A DNA stretch of 57,532 nucleotides from an uncultured Pleomorphomonas sp. GTDB taxonomy: Bacteria; Pseudomonadota; Alphaproteobacteria; Rhizobiales; Pleomorphomonadaceae. Under the pieces are notes generated by a model that was not told where the DNA came from, ran no database searches, and worked only from the letters and a program-made list of their open reading frames with translations. Each line of letters opens with the position of its first letter. Position 1 is the stretch's first letter. Shown piece by piece: positions 8,320 through 16,090 of the stretch. A program made the translations under genes and the position numbers. The DNA is taken from contig CALMMQ010000070.1 of NCBI GenBank assembly GCA_937868725.1, positions 1 through 57,532 of the forward strand, written 5' to 3'.

Positions 8320-8349
8320 AAGGGCGCCCCCAGCCCGGGAAGCGCCCTT
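8320..8349 (-). terminator. Rho-independent terminator of dksA
   Basis: Stem AAGGGCGC (8320-8327) pairs with GCGCCCTT (8342-8349). In the dksA direction it is followed by TTTTCGCTGTTTTC, giving the U-rich tail. It may also stop readthrough from flgH. Confidence 0.75.
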
Positions 8350-8378
8350 CATTCACCGATGGGACTGGCGATTGCCGA

Positions 8379-8795
8379 TCACTCGTCGCGGTAGACTTTC
8401 TCGCGCCGCTCGTGACGCTCCTGCGCCTCGATCGACAAGGTGGCGATCGGCCGGGCGTCGAGACGCTTCAGCGAGATCGGCTCGCCCGTCTCCTCGCAAT
8501 AGCCGTACGAACCATCCTCGATGCGCTTGATGGCCGCCTCGATCTTGGAGATCAGCTTGCGCTGACGGTCGCGCGCTCTGAGCTCAATCGCCCGATCCGT
8601 CTCGGACGACGCCCGGTCGGCGATGTCAGGCAGGTTGGTATTTTCATTCTGGAGATTCTGCAGTGTCTCCTTGCTCTCGCGAAGGATATCTTCCTTCCAC
8701 TGCAACAACTTCCGCCGGAAATATTCGCGTTGGCGATCGTTCATAAACGGCTCGTCATCAGACGGCCGGTAGTCATCCTCAAGCTCGATCGACAT
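8379..8795 (-). CDS. dksA: RNA polymerase-binding transcription factor DksA
   Basis: 138 residues from the ATG at 8795, which has an AGAGGG ribosome-binding site 7 bp away. A GTG at 8810 is possible but less likely. The coiled-coil tip motif Asp-x-x-Asp-x-Ala is at residues 57-62 (DIADRA). The C4 zinc-finger region keeps only Cys100; the other three ligand positions are Thr, Ser/Leu and Ala. This loss is known from other alphaproteobacterial DksA proteins and suggests a fold stable without zinc. DksA acts with ppGpp on RNA polymerase. It sits between flgH and fliX, as in several related flagellar loci. Confidence 0.93.
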   Translation of the reverse strand: MSIELEDDYRPSDDEPFMNDRQREYFRRKLLQWKEDILRESKETLQNLQNENTNLPDIADRASSETDRAIELRARDRQRKLISKIEAAIKRIEDGSYGYCEETGEPISLKRLDARPIATLSIEAQERHERREKVYRDE

Positions 8796-8946
8796 CGACT
8801 GCCCTCTCACACCACGAACGCGGCGGGAATATAGCCATCCGACTTCGACTGGACAACGGCTAAAGCAACAAAAACACGCGCCCGTGACGAACGCAAAAAA
8901 ACGCTACCATGGCAACGAGATAGCTCAGGTTTTCTGCCTTCTGGCG

Positions 8947-9366
8947 CTACGGTCGGTAATGGCCGAGCTTGGCCAGCTCGACCTCGGCCCGCAAAGCGAT
9001 GTCGGCGACGAGCCCGTCAAGACGTTCATCGCCCGTCGGTTCCATCTCGTCCAGTAACGCCACAATACGGCCGATGGCCTCGCCCGACAGCTCGCCCGAC
9101 AGCAACCCGACCTTGATTTCGTCGAGTTGATCGAGCAGGTCGCGCCCCCGCTTCACCGCCTTCTTGCGCTTGCGCGGCTCGTCGGCGTCGATCGACTGCA
9201 AGGCCAGAAGCGCATCGAGACCGCCGATCGACGACGAGGCCGCCGTGGTCGAGCCGGCGGCCGTCTCCTCGGGTTCGGACAGCGAGAACGACGAGGTACC
9301 ACCGGCACGGCGCGCCGCGCCGCTCGACGAAACGGTGTTGAGACGGTTGGGCCCCTCGATCCTCAT
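8947..9366 (-). CDS. fliX: Flagellar assembly regulator FliX
   Basis: 139 residues with an AGGGAAGAG ribosome-binding site. After a Ser/Ala-rich N-terminal third comes the conserved FliX region from about residue 45 (GLDALLALQ) to the C-terminus. In Caulobacter, FliX senses completion of the basal body and controls the sigma-54 activator FlbD. The gene is divergent from flgI, the same arrangement as in Caulobacter. A consensus CtrA box lies 47-62 bp upstream of its start. Confidence 0.92.
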   Translation of the reverse strand: MRIEGPNRLNTVSSSGAARRAGGTSSFSLSEPEETAAGSTTAASSSIGGLDALLALQSIDADEPRKRKKAVKRGRDLLDQLDEIKVGLLSGELSGEAIGRIVALLDEMEPTGDERLDGLVADIALRAEVELAKLGHYRP

Positions 9367-9412
9367 GACGCAGCTCTTCCCTGTGGGTTGGGCAAATTCA
9401 GCCCTGAAATGG

Positions 9413-9428
9413 TTAACGAAGCGTTAAC
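9413..9428. promoter_or_regulatory. Consensus CtrA box upstream of fliX
   Basis: TTAA-CGAAGCG-TTAAC matches the CtrA consensus TTAA-N7-TTAAC exactly. It lies 47-62 bp before the fliX start codon, a distance that lets it overlap a -35 region for fliX. Confidence 0.75.
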
Positions 9429-9430
9429 TG

Positions 9431-9449
9431 CCCGGCAAAACCTGCCGCC
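9431..9449. promoter_or_regulatory. ftr-like (FlbD-type) element upstream of flgI
   Basis: CGGCA-AAACC-TGCCG (9433-9447, within CCCGGCAAAACCTGCCGCC) repeats the geometry of the element at 4601-4617. It lies about 100 bp upstream of the flgI -24/-12 promoter, a typical enhancer distance for a sigma-54 activator. Confidence 0.55.
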
Positions 9450-9541
9450 CGTCCTCAGTTGATCGAAGCCACGCCGCGACAACGGCCCGCCAATGCCGTG
9501 ATTTCCCAAGATGTTGTCGCACATTCTGCCGCAAGATCAAC

Positions 9542-9557
9542 TGGCACGGCGCTTGCG
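9542..9557 (+). promoter_or_regulatory. Sigma-54 (-24/-12) promoter of flgI operon
   Basis: TGGCACG-GCGC-TTGCG has GG at 9543-9544 and GC at 9555-9556 with 10 bp between. It is an essentially consensus site. The predicted start near 9568 leaves a leader of about 28 nt before flgI. Confidence 0.85.
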
Positions 9558-9595
9558 AAGTGCCATACCGGGAAGCCGTGTCGGGAAACACGGGG

Positions 9596-10714
9596 ATGAA
9601 ACGGATGATGAAGCGCATTCTGGGAGCCTTTGGCGCCCTCCTGATCCTATTGGCGGCCGATGCCGCCTTCGCCGCCTCGCGCATCAAGGACATCGTCGAT
9701 GTCGAAGGGGTGCGCGAGAACCAGCTCATCGGCTATGGTCTCGTCGTCGGCCTGCAAGGCACCGGCGACAGCCTGACCAACTCGCCGTTCACCAAGCAGA
9801 GCCTGCAGGCCATGCTGGAACGGCTCGGCGTCAACGTCCGCGACGCCTCGATGCGCACGGCCAACACCGCCGCCGTCATGGTCACGGCCAAGCTGCCGCC
9901 CTTCGGCACCCAGGGCGCCACCATCGACGTGTCGGTGAGCGCACTTGGCGACGCCAAGAACCTGCAGGGCGGGCAGTTGCTGGTCACGCCGCTGATGGCC
10001 GCCGACGGCGAAGTCTACGCCATCGCCCAGGGCGCCATCGCCGTCGGTGGTTTCGACATTCAGGGCGACGCCGCCAAGATTTCCCGTGGCGTGCCGACCC
10101 AGGGCCGCATCGCCAACGGCGCCGTCATCGAACGCGAGCTGCAGTTCAAGCTGTCGCAGCTGCAGACGGTCCGCCTCAGCCTGCGCAACCCCGACTTCAC
10201 CACCTCGCGCCGCATCGCCCAGGCCGTCAACGACCTCTACGGCACGCCGATCGCCGAATCGACCGACCCCTCGACGGTGCGCCTCACCATGCCGCCGCGC
10301 TACAAGGGCAACATCGTCGACCTCCTGACCGACGTCGAGCAGCTCATCGTCGAGCCCGACCTGCCGGCCAAGGTGGTGGTCGACGAGGCCACCGGCATCA
10401 TCGTCATGGGCCAGGAGGTGCGCGTCTCCACCGTCGCCGTCGCCCAGGGCAACCTCACCGTGATGATCACCGAGAGCCCGCAGGTCTCCCAGCCCAACGC
10501 CTTCTCCAACGGCCAGACCGCGGTGGTGCCGCGCACCCAGATCGCCGTCAACGACGGCAAGGAGCACCAGCTCGCCGTGGTCAAGTCGGGCGTGACGTTG
10601 CAGGAGCTGGTCGACGGGCTCAACGCCCTCGGTCTCGGCCCGCGCGACCTCATTTCCATCCTGCAGGCGATCAAGGCCGCCGGCGCCCTGCAAGCCGACG
10701 TGGAGGTGATGTGA
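9596..10714 (+). CDS. flgI: Flagellar P-ring protein FlgI
   Basis: 372 residues from ATG 9596. ATGs at 9605 or 9608 also fit, and 9605 has better-spaced GGGGA. An in-frame ATG at 9560 is rejected because it lies before the predicted transcription start. A Sec signal peptide ends around Ala-Phe-Ala-Ala near residue 22. The full FlgI domain follows, beginning with SRIKDIVDVEG. The mature protein forms the periplasmic P ring around the rod. Its stop overlaps the start of the next gene (TGATG). Confidence 0.95.
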   Translation: MKRMMKRILGAFGALLILLAADAAFAASRIKDIVDVEGVRENQLIGYGLVVGLQGTGDSLTNSPFTKQSLQAMLERLGVNVRDASMRTANTAAVMVTAKLPPFGTQGATIDVSVSALGDAKNLQGGQLLVTPLMAADGEVYAIAQGAIAVGGFDIQGDAAKISRGVPTQGRIANGAVIERELQFKLSQLQTVRLSLRNPDFTTSRRIAQAVNDLYGTPIAESTDPSTVRLTMPPRYKGNIVDLLTDVEQLIVEPDLPAKVVVDEATGIIVMGQEVRVSTVAVAQGNLTVMITESPQVSQPNAFSNGQTAVVPRTQIAVNDGKEHQLAVVKSGVTLQELVDGLNALGLGPRDLISILQAIKAAGALQADVEVM

Positions 10715-11037
10715 TGCCCCAGACCTCGGCCCTGTCGTCAATGTCGGCGACCTTCGCCTCCAAGGCCTACGCCTCGCTCGGCGCCGACGAAGTGCGCAAG
10801 CGCGCCCTCAAGACCGCCCAGGACTTCGAGTCGGTCTACATCGCCGACGCCTTCAAGGACATGTTCAAGGGCGTGTCCGTCGACCCGCTGACCGGCACCT
10901 CCAACACGTCCAACGAGACCTGGCGTGACATGATGATCGACGAGTACGCCAAGAACATGGTCAAGAAGGGCGGCATCGGCATCGCCCAGGGCATCGCCGA
11001 CCAGCTGATCAAGATCCAGGAAGGCAGCCATTCATGA
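10714..11037 (+). CDS. cheL: CheL/FlgJ-type rod-binding protein
   Basis: 107 residues with GGAGG 7 bp before the ATG, translationally coupled to flgI. It matches the rod-binding domain of FlgJ without the muramidase half, the form named CheL in Caulobacter. Features are the segment around residues 30-50 (KTAQDFESVYIADAFKDMF) and the C-terminal GGIGIA region. It probably caps or chaperones rod assembly. Its end overlaps the next gene (ATGA). Confidence 0.85.
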   Translation: MPQTSALSSMSATFASKAYASLGADEVRKRALKTAQDFESVYIADAFKDMFKGVSVDPLTGTSNTSNETWRDMMIDEYAKNMVKKGGIGIAQGIADQLIKIQEGSHS

Positions 11038-11528
11038 GCGAAGACAGCGCCCGCCCCCCGTCCGCCGAACCGCGCGGCCCAGTGGTAACCTCGCCGGAGA
11101 TCGCCGAGAAGCTGATCGCCAAGCTCGACAGCTCCATGAGCGAACTGCTCGAGCTGCTGCGCGAGGAAACCGCCCTCGTCAAGTCTGGTCACCTCAAGGC
11201 AGCGGCCGAGCTCACCGCCGCCAAGGATGAGAAGGCGACGCTCTACACCCGCCTGATGCTGGTGGCCCGCGACGAGATCGCCGCCCTCAAGGCCTTTGCG
11301 CCAGATGCCACGGCGGCGCTGGTCAAGCGGCACGAGCTGTTCCGCTCCGAGGTGCAGATCAACCTTGCCGTTCTCGACACGGCGCGCGACGTAGCCGAAG
11401 GTCTGATGCGCACGGTTGCCATCGAGGTCGGCCGCGCCACCTTGCCGCAAACCTACGGCCGGCCGGGCGTTCGCCCCAATCCCAACGCCAGCAGCGCCCA
11501 GGGCATCGCCATCAATCGCAACATCTGA
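11034..11528 (+). CDS. FlgN-like / FlbY-type flagellar protein
   Basis: 164 residues, starting inside the cheL stop (ATGA). The protein is almost wholly helical from about residue 20 to 135, with a disordered Pro/Asn-rich C-terminus. It fits the FlgN export-chaperone fold or the FlbY protein found after cheL in Caulobacter. FlgN chaperones the hook-associated proteins FlgK and FlgL, both encoded further along this window. The family assignment rests on context and helical pattern more than on a clear motif. Confidence 0.65.
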   Translation: MSEDSARPPSAEPRGPVVTSPEIAEKLIAKLDSSMSELLELLREETALVKSGHLKAAAELTAAKDEKATLYTRLMLVARDEIAALKAFAPDATAALVKRHELFRSEVQINLAVLDTARDVAEGLMRTVAIEVGRATLPQTYGRPGVRPNPNASSAQGIAINRNI

Positions 11529-11673
11529 CAGGCCTTGGAAACAATTAGACACCAAACGCCCGACCGGCGTTCGTGGATCATTAAGGCCTGCTCGTGCTTA
11601 ATGCGGCTCGCGCCGATGGCTCTCCGGGCCCGGCTCTTCCCCACCGCCGATTCGTACTGCTCCGAAAAGTGGA

Positions 11674-11695
11674 GATCATTAAAATTTTAATGATC
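11674..11695. promoter_or_regulatory. Perfect 22-bp palindrome upstream of flaG-like gene
   Basis: GATCATTAAAA/TTTTAATGATC is a perfect AT-rich palindrome in GC-rich surroundings, about 80 bp before the FlaG-like start. It could be an operator for a dimeric regulator. No U-run or GC stem supports a terminator. The rest of 11529-11776 shows no gene. Confidence 0.5.
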
Positions 11696-11776
11696 TGCTG
11701 AACGGCATCTTCAGCCCATGCGTGTACTCTCCGCAGAGAGATTGGCAGAAGCCGGTCTCGTGCAGAGGATATGAAC

Positions 11777-12172
11777 ATGGATATCGGCAACGTAAGACCG
11801 GCATTGACCGGAATTACCGTGCCGGTGCCAAGAGCGCCGGCACAAGGCAATCAGTCCGTCTCGACCGATCTGCCTGCGCGCGCCGCCGTGACCGAAGCCC
11901 GCAAAGCAGAAAGCAACAGCGTCGGCAGCAGCACGTCTCAGTCCGGAAAGAATGCGTCCTCGACCGCCAATCCGGTCGTCGATTCACGCATCGAGATAGA
12001 CCAGAGCACCAGGACGGTCATTTTCCAGAAGATCGATCAGGGCACCGGCGACGTCATCAGCCAGGTTCCCGAAGAGTCCATGCTGCGCATGCACGCCGCC
12101 ATGCAATCGCAGGTGCAGGCGCACGAACAGGCCTCGGCGGCCCAGATGTCGCAGGTCGATCGATCGGTTTGA
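11777..12172 (+). CDS. FlaG-like flagellar protein
   Basis: 131 residues from ATG 11777, which has AGAGGA 7 bp upstream; the ATG at 11771 is too close to it. The first 70 residues are Ser/Ala/Thr-rich and probably disordered. The C-terminal half (about 75-110) has the FlaG pattern of two beta strands followed by Gly-x-x-Ile-x-Gln-Val-Pro and a helix (VIFQKIDQGTGDVISQVP). FlaG proteins affect filament length and lie near flagellin genes in many bacteria. Here the glycan block separates it from the flagellins. Confidence 0.65.
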   Translation: MDIGNVRPALTGITVPVPRAPAQGNQSVSTDLPARAAVTEARKAESNSVGSSTSQSGKNASSTANPVVDSRIEIDQSTRTVIFQKIDQGTGDVISQVPEESMLRMHAAMQSQVQAHEQASAAQMSQVDRSV

Positions 12173-12224
12173 CCCGCGCCAGACGGTCTCCGGCCTTGCC
12201 GGGGACGGGACGGCCGGTCGGCTT

Positions 12225-12884
12225 TCACGTCGCGGTCAGCCCGAACAGCCGCGCGTTGTCCTTGGCTTGAGCGAGATCCTCCGCCGTGTCGATCTCGAAC
12301 GATACCACTTCGCCCGAAGCCATCGGCAGATAGCGCCGCAGATGCTCGTAGACGGCGGTCATGCCGATGTCCTCGAAATAGCGCACGGGCAGCCACGAGA
12401 TGTTCGACCACTCGAAGGCTGTCGGATCCTCGCGCCGGAATCCCGTCACCGCCTGACCGGCCATTTCCGCGTAGACGGCATCCTTGGTCTTTGACGCCGT
12501 CAGTGCCAGCCGCGCCTCTCCCGGTCGACAGCCATCGAGAAACGCCTGAAACGTCTCCGGCACGATCAGCAGGTCGGCGTCCATGAACAGGCAGTCGCCG
12601 GCCAGATGCTGGGCGCCGAGCGCGTAGCTGTGCAGCGTCGTGGTCGTCCGGAACGACGGATTGCGCACCACGATGGCGTCCGGTCGCACCCGCTGCAACT
12701 CGGCGATGACGGCCGTCTCCATGAAACCGACGACGACGCGCACATCCGGCACGTCCTTCAACAGCGACATGATGTGCGCCAGCACGCTCACGCCACCGAA
12801 GTCGACGAGGCATTTGGGCTTGCCATGGCCCAATCGGGAGCCGAGACCGGCGGCCGCGACTACAGCGTGCTCAACAATCGACAT
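12225..12884 (-). CDS. Sugar/polyol-phosphate nucleotidyltransferase (cytidylyltransferase-like)
   Basis: 219 residues. The N-terminal nucleotide-binding signature AAGLGSRLGHGKPKCLV (residues 10-26) and the MDADLLI segment mark the GT-A-type NTP_transferase family, closest in style to CTP:phosphocholine or related cytidylyltransferases. It would make an NDP-activated (probably CDP-) alcohol from a phosphorylated precursor. Its start lies 25 bp inside the HAD phosphatase gene, and it is the last gene of the four-gene overlapping set with the TagF-like transferase. The substrate cannot be read from the sequence. Confidence 0.75.
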   Translation of the reverse strand: MSIVEHAVVAAAGLGSRLGHGKPKCLVDFGGVSVLAHIMSLLKDVPDVRVVVGFMETAVIAELQRVRPDAIVVRNPSFRTTTTLHSYALGAQHLAGDCLFMDADLLIVPETFQAFLDGCRPGEARLALTASKTKDAVYAEMAGQAVTGFRREDPTAFEWSNISWLPVRYFEDIGMTAVYEHLRRYLPMASGEVVSFEIDTAEDLAQAKDNARLFGLTAT

Positions 12885-13462
12885 AGGCCTTTTCCGTTCA
12901 TCGTCACGTAATCCGCCACCGAGATCAGCGCGTCGGGACTGGCATGCACGCCGTTATAGGCGACGCCGACATCGGCGACGTCGAACAGCGGCAGGTCATT
13001 GTAGCCGTCGCCCACCACCACCACGCGGTCGAAGCGCTCCTTGAGCTCAAGACCCGGCACGTTCTTGCGCATGATGTGCTTGAGCTCGACTTCGCCGTTC
13101 GCCCCGATCTGGCTGACCGAGGTATAGAACCGGCAGCCGAGGCGCTGCATCAGCGGCTCCACCCACACGTCGAGATTGCCGGTGACGATGAAGCAGCGCT
13201 CGCGGTTAGCGGCGATGAAGGCGGCGATGTCGGGATCGATCTCCACCTCGGCCACCACCGAGCGGATGCGTTCGAGCCCGGCCGAGCGCAGGATGGCGAA
13301 GCGCAGCCGAAAACTGTCCTCGAAGGGGATCAGCCCGTCCATGGTCAGCCGCGTCAAGAGCGACATCTCCTGCTCGAGGTTGATTTCCGAGGCGATCATC
13401 GGCAGCAGCTCGGCCCGGGTCACCGTGCCGTCGAGATCGAAGCAGAAGCAGGTTCCGGCCAT
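12860..13462 (-). CDS. HAD-superfamily phosphatase (SerB-like)
   Basis: 200 residues. Its start overlaps the methyltransferase stop (TGATG). HAD motif I is FDLDGT with nucleophile Asp9 and Asp11; motif II is the Thr in VTGN (about 94); motif IV is GDGYND (151-156). The helical cap between residues 20 and 75 is like phosphoserine phosphatase. It is expected to dephosphorylate a small phosphate ester. Beside a nucleotidyltransferase and a TagF-like transferase, it may prepare or recycle an alcohol phosphate for a CDP-activated donor. Confidence 0.8.
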   Translation of the reverse strand: MAGTCFCFDLDGTVTRAELLPMIASEINLEQEMSLLTRLTMDGLIPFEDSFRLRFAILRSAGLERIRSVVAEVEIDPDIAAFIAANRERCFIVTGNLDVWVEPLMQRLGCRFYTSVSQIGANGEVELKHIMRKNVPGLELKERFDRVVVVGDGYNDLPLFDVADVGVAYNGVHASPDALISVADYVTMNGKGLCRLLSTL

Positions 13463-14214
13463 CAGCGCACCTCCCCGCGGCGGTGGACCATGCAGAACCG
13501 CTGCTGCGTCTCGACGCGGTTGTTGAGCGCGGCGTCGTCGTAGAGCGGCTGAAACGGCTCGACGGCGAAATCGGCCGCCGGAAAGGCGCTGGCCATCACC
13601 GCCGCCAGTTCCTCGGGCGCGCGGTAGATGGCGTTGTAGCTGGACTTGAGCTCGTCCGACCAATGGTCGAGCAGCGACAGCCGGCCCGTCACGCCCATCG
13701 GCTCGCGCAGGTAGAGCAGGCCGCCCGGCGCCAGATGTCGTCCGAGCAGATGCAGCAGGCGCCACACCTGGCCATCGTTGAGGTAGATGAGGATACCCGA
13801 CAGCATGATGCGGTCGAACGGCCCCTTGCCGGCGAGCAGCTCATCGTCGAGATCGTCGACGCCGTAGGCATCGAACGTCAGGTTGGCCTGCGGGCAGAGC
13901 TGCCGCGCCAGTTCGATCAGCGACGGACTGGCGTCGACGCCATAGGCGAAGGCGATCCGGTCGGCGAGCGCCTGCTCCCAGCGGCCGATGCCGCAGCCGA
14001 CGTCGAGCAGCCGTTCCTGACCGGTCAGGTGGAGCAGCGGCGTGATCTTGTCACGCTCGATGCGGTCGCGTTCGCGGGCGATCTCCGGATGATCGTCCTG
14101 ATAGAGCACCGCTGCCAGCGGCTTGGCCGGATCGAAGGCCCGCGCCCGCTTCTCGAAGAAGTCCGAGACGGCCGCGGCTGACAACTCGACCTGTTCGCCC
14201 TTGATGCGTCCCAT
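13462..14214 (-). CDS. SAM-dependent class I methyltransferase
   Basis: 250 residues from the ATG at 14214, which overlaps the stop of the TagF-like gene (TGATG). SAM-binding motif I is LLDVGCGIG (69-77), the acidic end of strand 2 is YGVDAS, and the post-I segments are in order. The N-terminus (about 1-60) is helical and charged. The likely role is O-methylation of a glycan or lipid-linked intermediate in the same pathway. The substrate is unknown. Confidence 0.78.
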   Translation of the reverse strand: MGRIKGEQVELSAAAVSDFFEKRARAFDPAKPLAAVLYQDDHPEIARERDRIERDKITPLLHLTGQERLLDVGCGIGRWEQALADRIAFAYGVDASPSLIELARQLCPQANLTFDAYGVDDLDDELLAGKGPFDRIMLSGILIYLNDGQVWRLLHLLGRHLAPGGLLYLREPMGVTGRLSLLDHWSDELKSSYNAIYRAPEELAAVMASAFPAADFAVEPFQPLYDDAALNNRVETQQRFCMVHRRGEVR

Positions 14215-15824
14215 CAGCCCGCTCCGATGCCCTGCGCAATTTCGTCGAGGACCATGTCCGTCGCCGGCCGGTCGACCGGGAAGAGCGCCTTGCGCAAACG
14301 CGCCCTCGCCGCCGCAAAGCCCCACGGCGCTCCGCCGGCATAGGCTTCCACCGCCGCCCGCGTCGCCTCGAAGTCGTAAACCACGTGCGCCGCCTCGACG
14401 GCCAGATTGCCGAGTGCGTTGAACGGCACGTGCTGGCGCGAATCCTGGAACAGCAGTGGCTTGTCGAAAATCTGGTATTCGGTCAGGAACGACAGCCCGT
14501 CGGTGATCATCAGGTCGGAGGCGGCGAACAACCCGCCATAGCGTCCGGTGGCGATGCAACAGTTGGGCAGAACGTTCCAGGCGGCCAGAAAGCGGTCAAG
14601 TTCCTCGGCGGGCAGGATGTGCTTGCTGACGAGCTGCGAGAACAGGCTCGGATGCGGCTTCAGCACGAACTCGATGTCCGGCCGCTCGATCGCCCAGTTG
14701 AGGAACTGACGATAGACCTTGTGGAACACCGCAAAGCCCAGCCACTCGCGCAGCACCGAGTGGTGCGGCGCCCAGATCACCCGATAGCCACGTCGGCCCT
14801 CGCGCCGGATCGGCCAGGCGTCGGTCTCCTCGCGCCCTTTCAGCAGCCGGAACAGCTTGGGATAGCCGGTGACGACGAACTTGTCGGCAGCGCCGTGCTG
14901 GAACGACGCCAGGAAGTCGCGCGTCTGTTCGGTCTCGCAGAAGATGCGCCAGGCCAGCCGGTGGTAGGGCAGATCGAAGGACTGCTCCGACACGCCGTTG
15001 ACCGGCTGTTCGCCGGGTGAGAAGCGTTCGACGATCGAGGTGCCGTAGGGCACCGAGCAGATGCGGGCAAAATTCAGTCGCGAGGCGTGGAAGGCCGGCG
15101 GCAGGTCGTTGCACCATTGCGACTGGCGGAAGATGACGTCCGGCGCCAGCGCCCGGAGGATATCGAGCGCCTGGAAGGAATTGCCCATGCCGAGGCGGAG
15201 ATGCGGCACGCCCAGGCTTTCAAGCTCCTCGTGCACGCGATCCTCGCCGGCAAAGCCGGCGTCGCCGGGGAAGTGCCGGTTGATGCTGACGGCGATCGGC
15301 TCGAAGCGCGGATCGTCGCGCATGGCCTCGTAGAGATCGACCTGCGCGTCCCAGCTCTCGATGGCATGGACAAGGAAGACGCAGCGGATGGGCCGGCCCG
15401 CCGGCACGGCGCAGCGGCGCGCCACGAGGTTCACGCTCTGGCGCAGGTCGGCGGCTTCGTTGCGCACCTCCTGCTGCAGGCGCGGCACCACTTCCTGCAG
15501 CACCGAGGACACGGCCTCGATGACGCCGCGCATCTGCCCGACCAGTTGCTGCACCATGTCGTCGGAGCGGTCGAGCCGCTGCGACAGCAGGCCGACCGTC
15601 CTGAGAATGTCCGTCTTGAACGCCTCGAAGCGGGCGGCTTCCGCCGCCTCGTTTCCCCGCCCCGGCGTCGATAGCCGTGCCGCCAGGTCGATGAGATCGA
15701 GGCGCATCCGGGCCAGCTCCTGCGCCTGCGCCTCGAACTGCGGCTGCAGGGCGGACGACAACGCGGCGGCTGCTTCTCGGGCAGCAAGCTCAGTCACTGT
15801 GGACGAAGACTCGCCGGTGGTCAT
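14214..15824 (-). CDS. Coiled-coil protein with TagF-like (CDP-glycerol glycerophosphotransferase-type) domain
   Basis: 536 residues from the ATG at 15824 with GAGGGGAG 8 bp upstream; a longer N-terminus is possible but unsupported. Residues 1-135 are Ala/Glu/Gln-rich and helical, a likely coiled coil. The remainder resembles CDP-glycerol:glycerophosphate transferases. It has VIWAPHHS, VLKPHPS and the nucleotide-binding stretch ending SDLMITDGLSFLTEY, where teichoic acid enzymes have Asp-Tyr-Ser-Ser. It probably transfers an alcohol phosphate from a CDP donor to a glycan. First gene of a four-gene, fully overlapping operon. The coiled-coil fusion is unusual. Confidence 0.7.
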   Translation of the reverse strand: MTTGESSSTVTELAAREAAAALSSALQPQFEAQAQELARMRLDLIDLAARLSTPGRGNEAAEAARFEAFKTDILRTVGLLSQRLDRSDDMVQQLVGQMRGVIEAVSSVLQEVVPRLQQEVRNEAADLRQSVNLVARRCAVPAGRPIRCVFLVHAIESWDAQVDLYEAMRDDPRFEPIAVSINRHFPGDAGFAGEDRVHEELESLGVPHLRLGMGNSFQALDILRALAPDVIFRQSQWCNDLPPAFHASRLNFARICSVPYGTSIVERFSPGEQPVNGVSEQSFDLPYHRLAWRIFCETEQTRDFLASFQHGAADKFVVTGYPKLFRLLKGREETDAWPIRREGRRGYRVIWAPHHSVLREWLGFAVFHKVYRQFLNWAIERPDIEFVLKPHPSLFSQLVSKHILPAEELDRFLAAWNVLPNCCIATGRYGGLFAASDLMITDGLSFLTEYQIFDKPLLFQDSRQHVPFNALGNLAVEAAHVVYDFEATRAAVEAYAGGAPWGFAAARARLRKALFPVDRPATDMVLDEIAQGIGAG

Positions 15825-16090
15825 GACACGGACTCCCCTCGATTCCGCATCCGGTCGCAGAATCGACGGAAGGCTAGCGGTTGCGGATAGTCTTTTCAAG
15901 TTGGGAGACACCGCAAGAACTCTGGCTAGAGCAGTATTTACGAAGCTTCTTCAAACCACTATCGTTTTCTACGATACGCGCGAATCGGTCTTCTGCTGAC
16001 ATTCGCCCATCTTGGCCCGCGAATTTCAGGCGTATCCATAGACTGAAGTCGCACCGCTTCCTTACTGAGGCCGGCGCGCAGGGGGCACTC

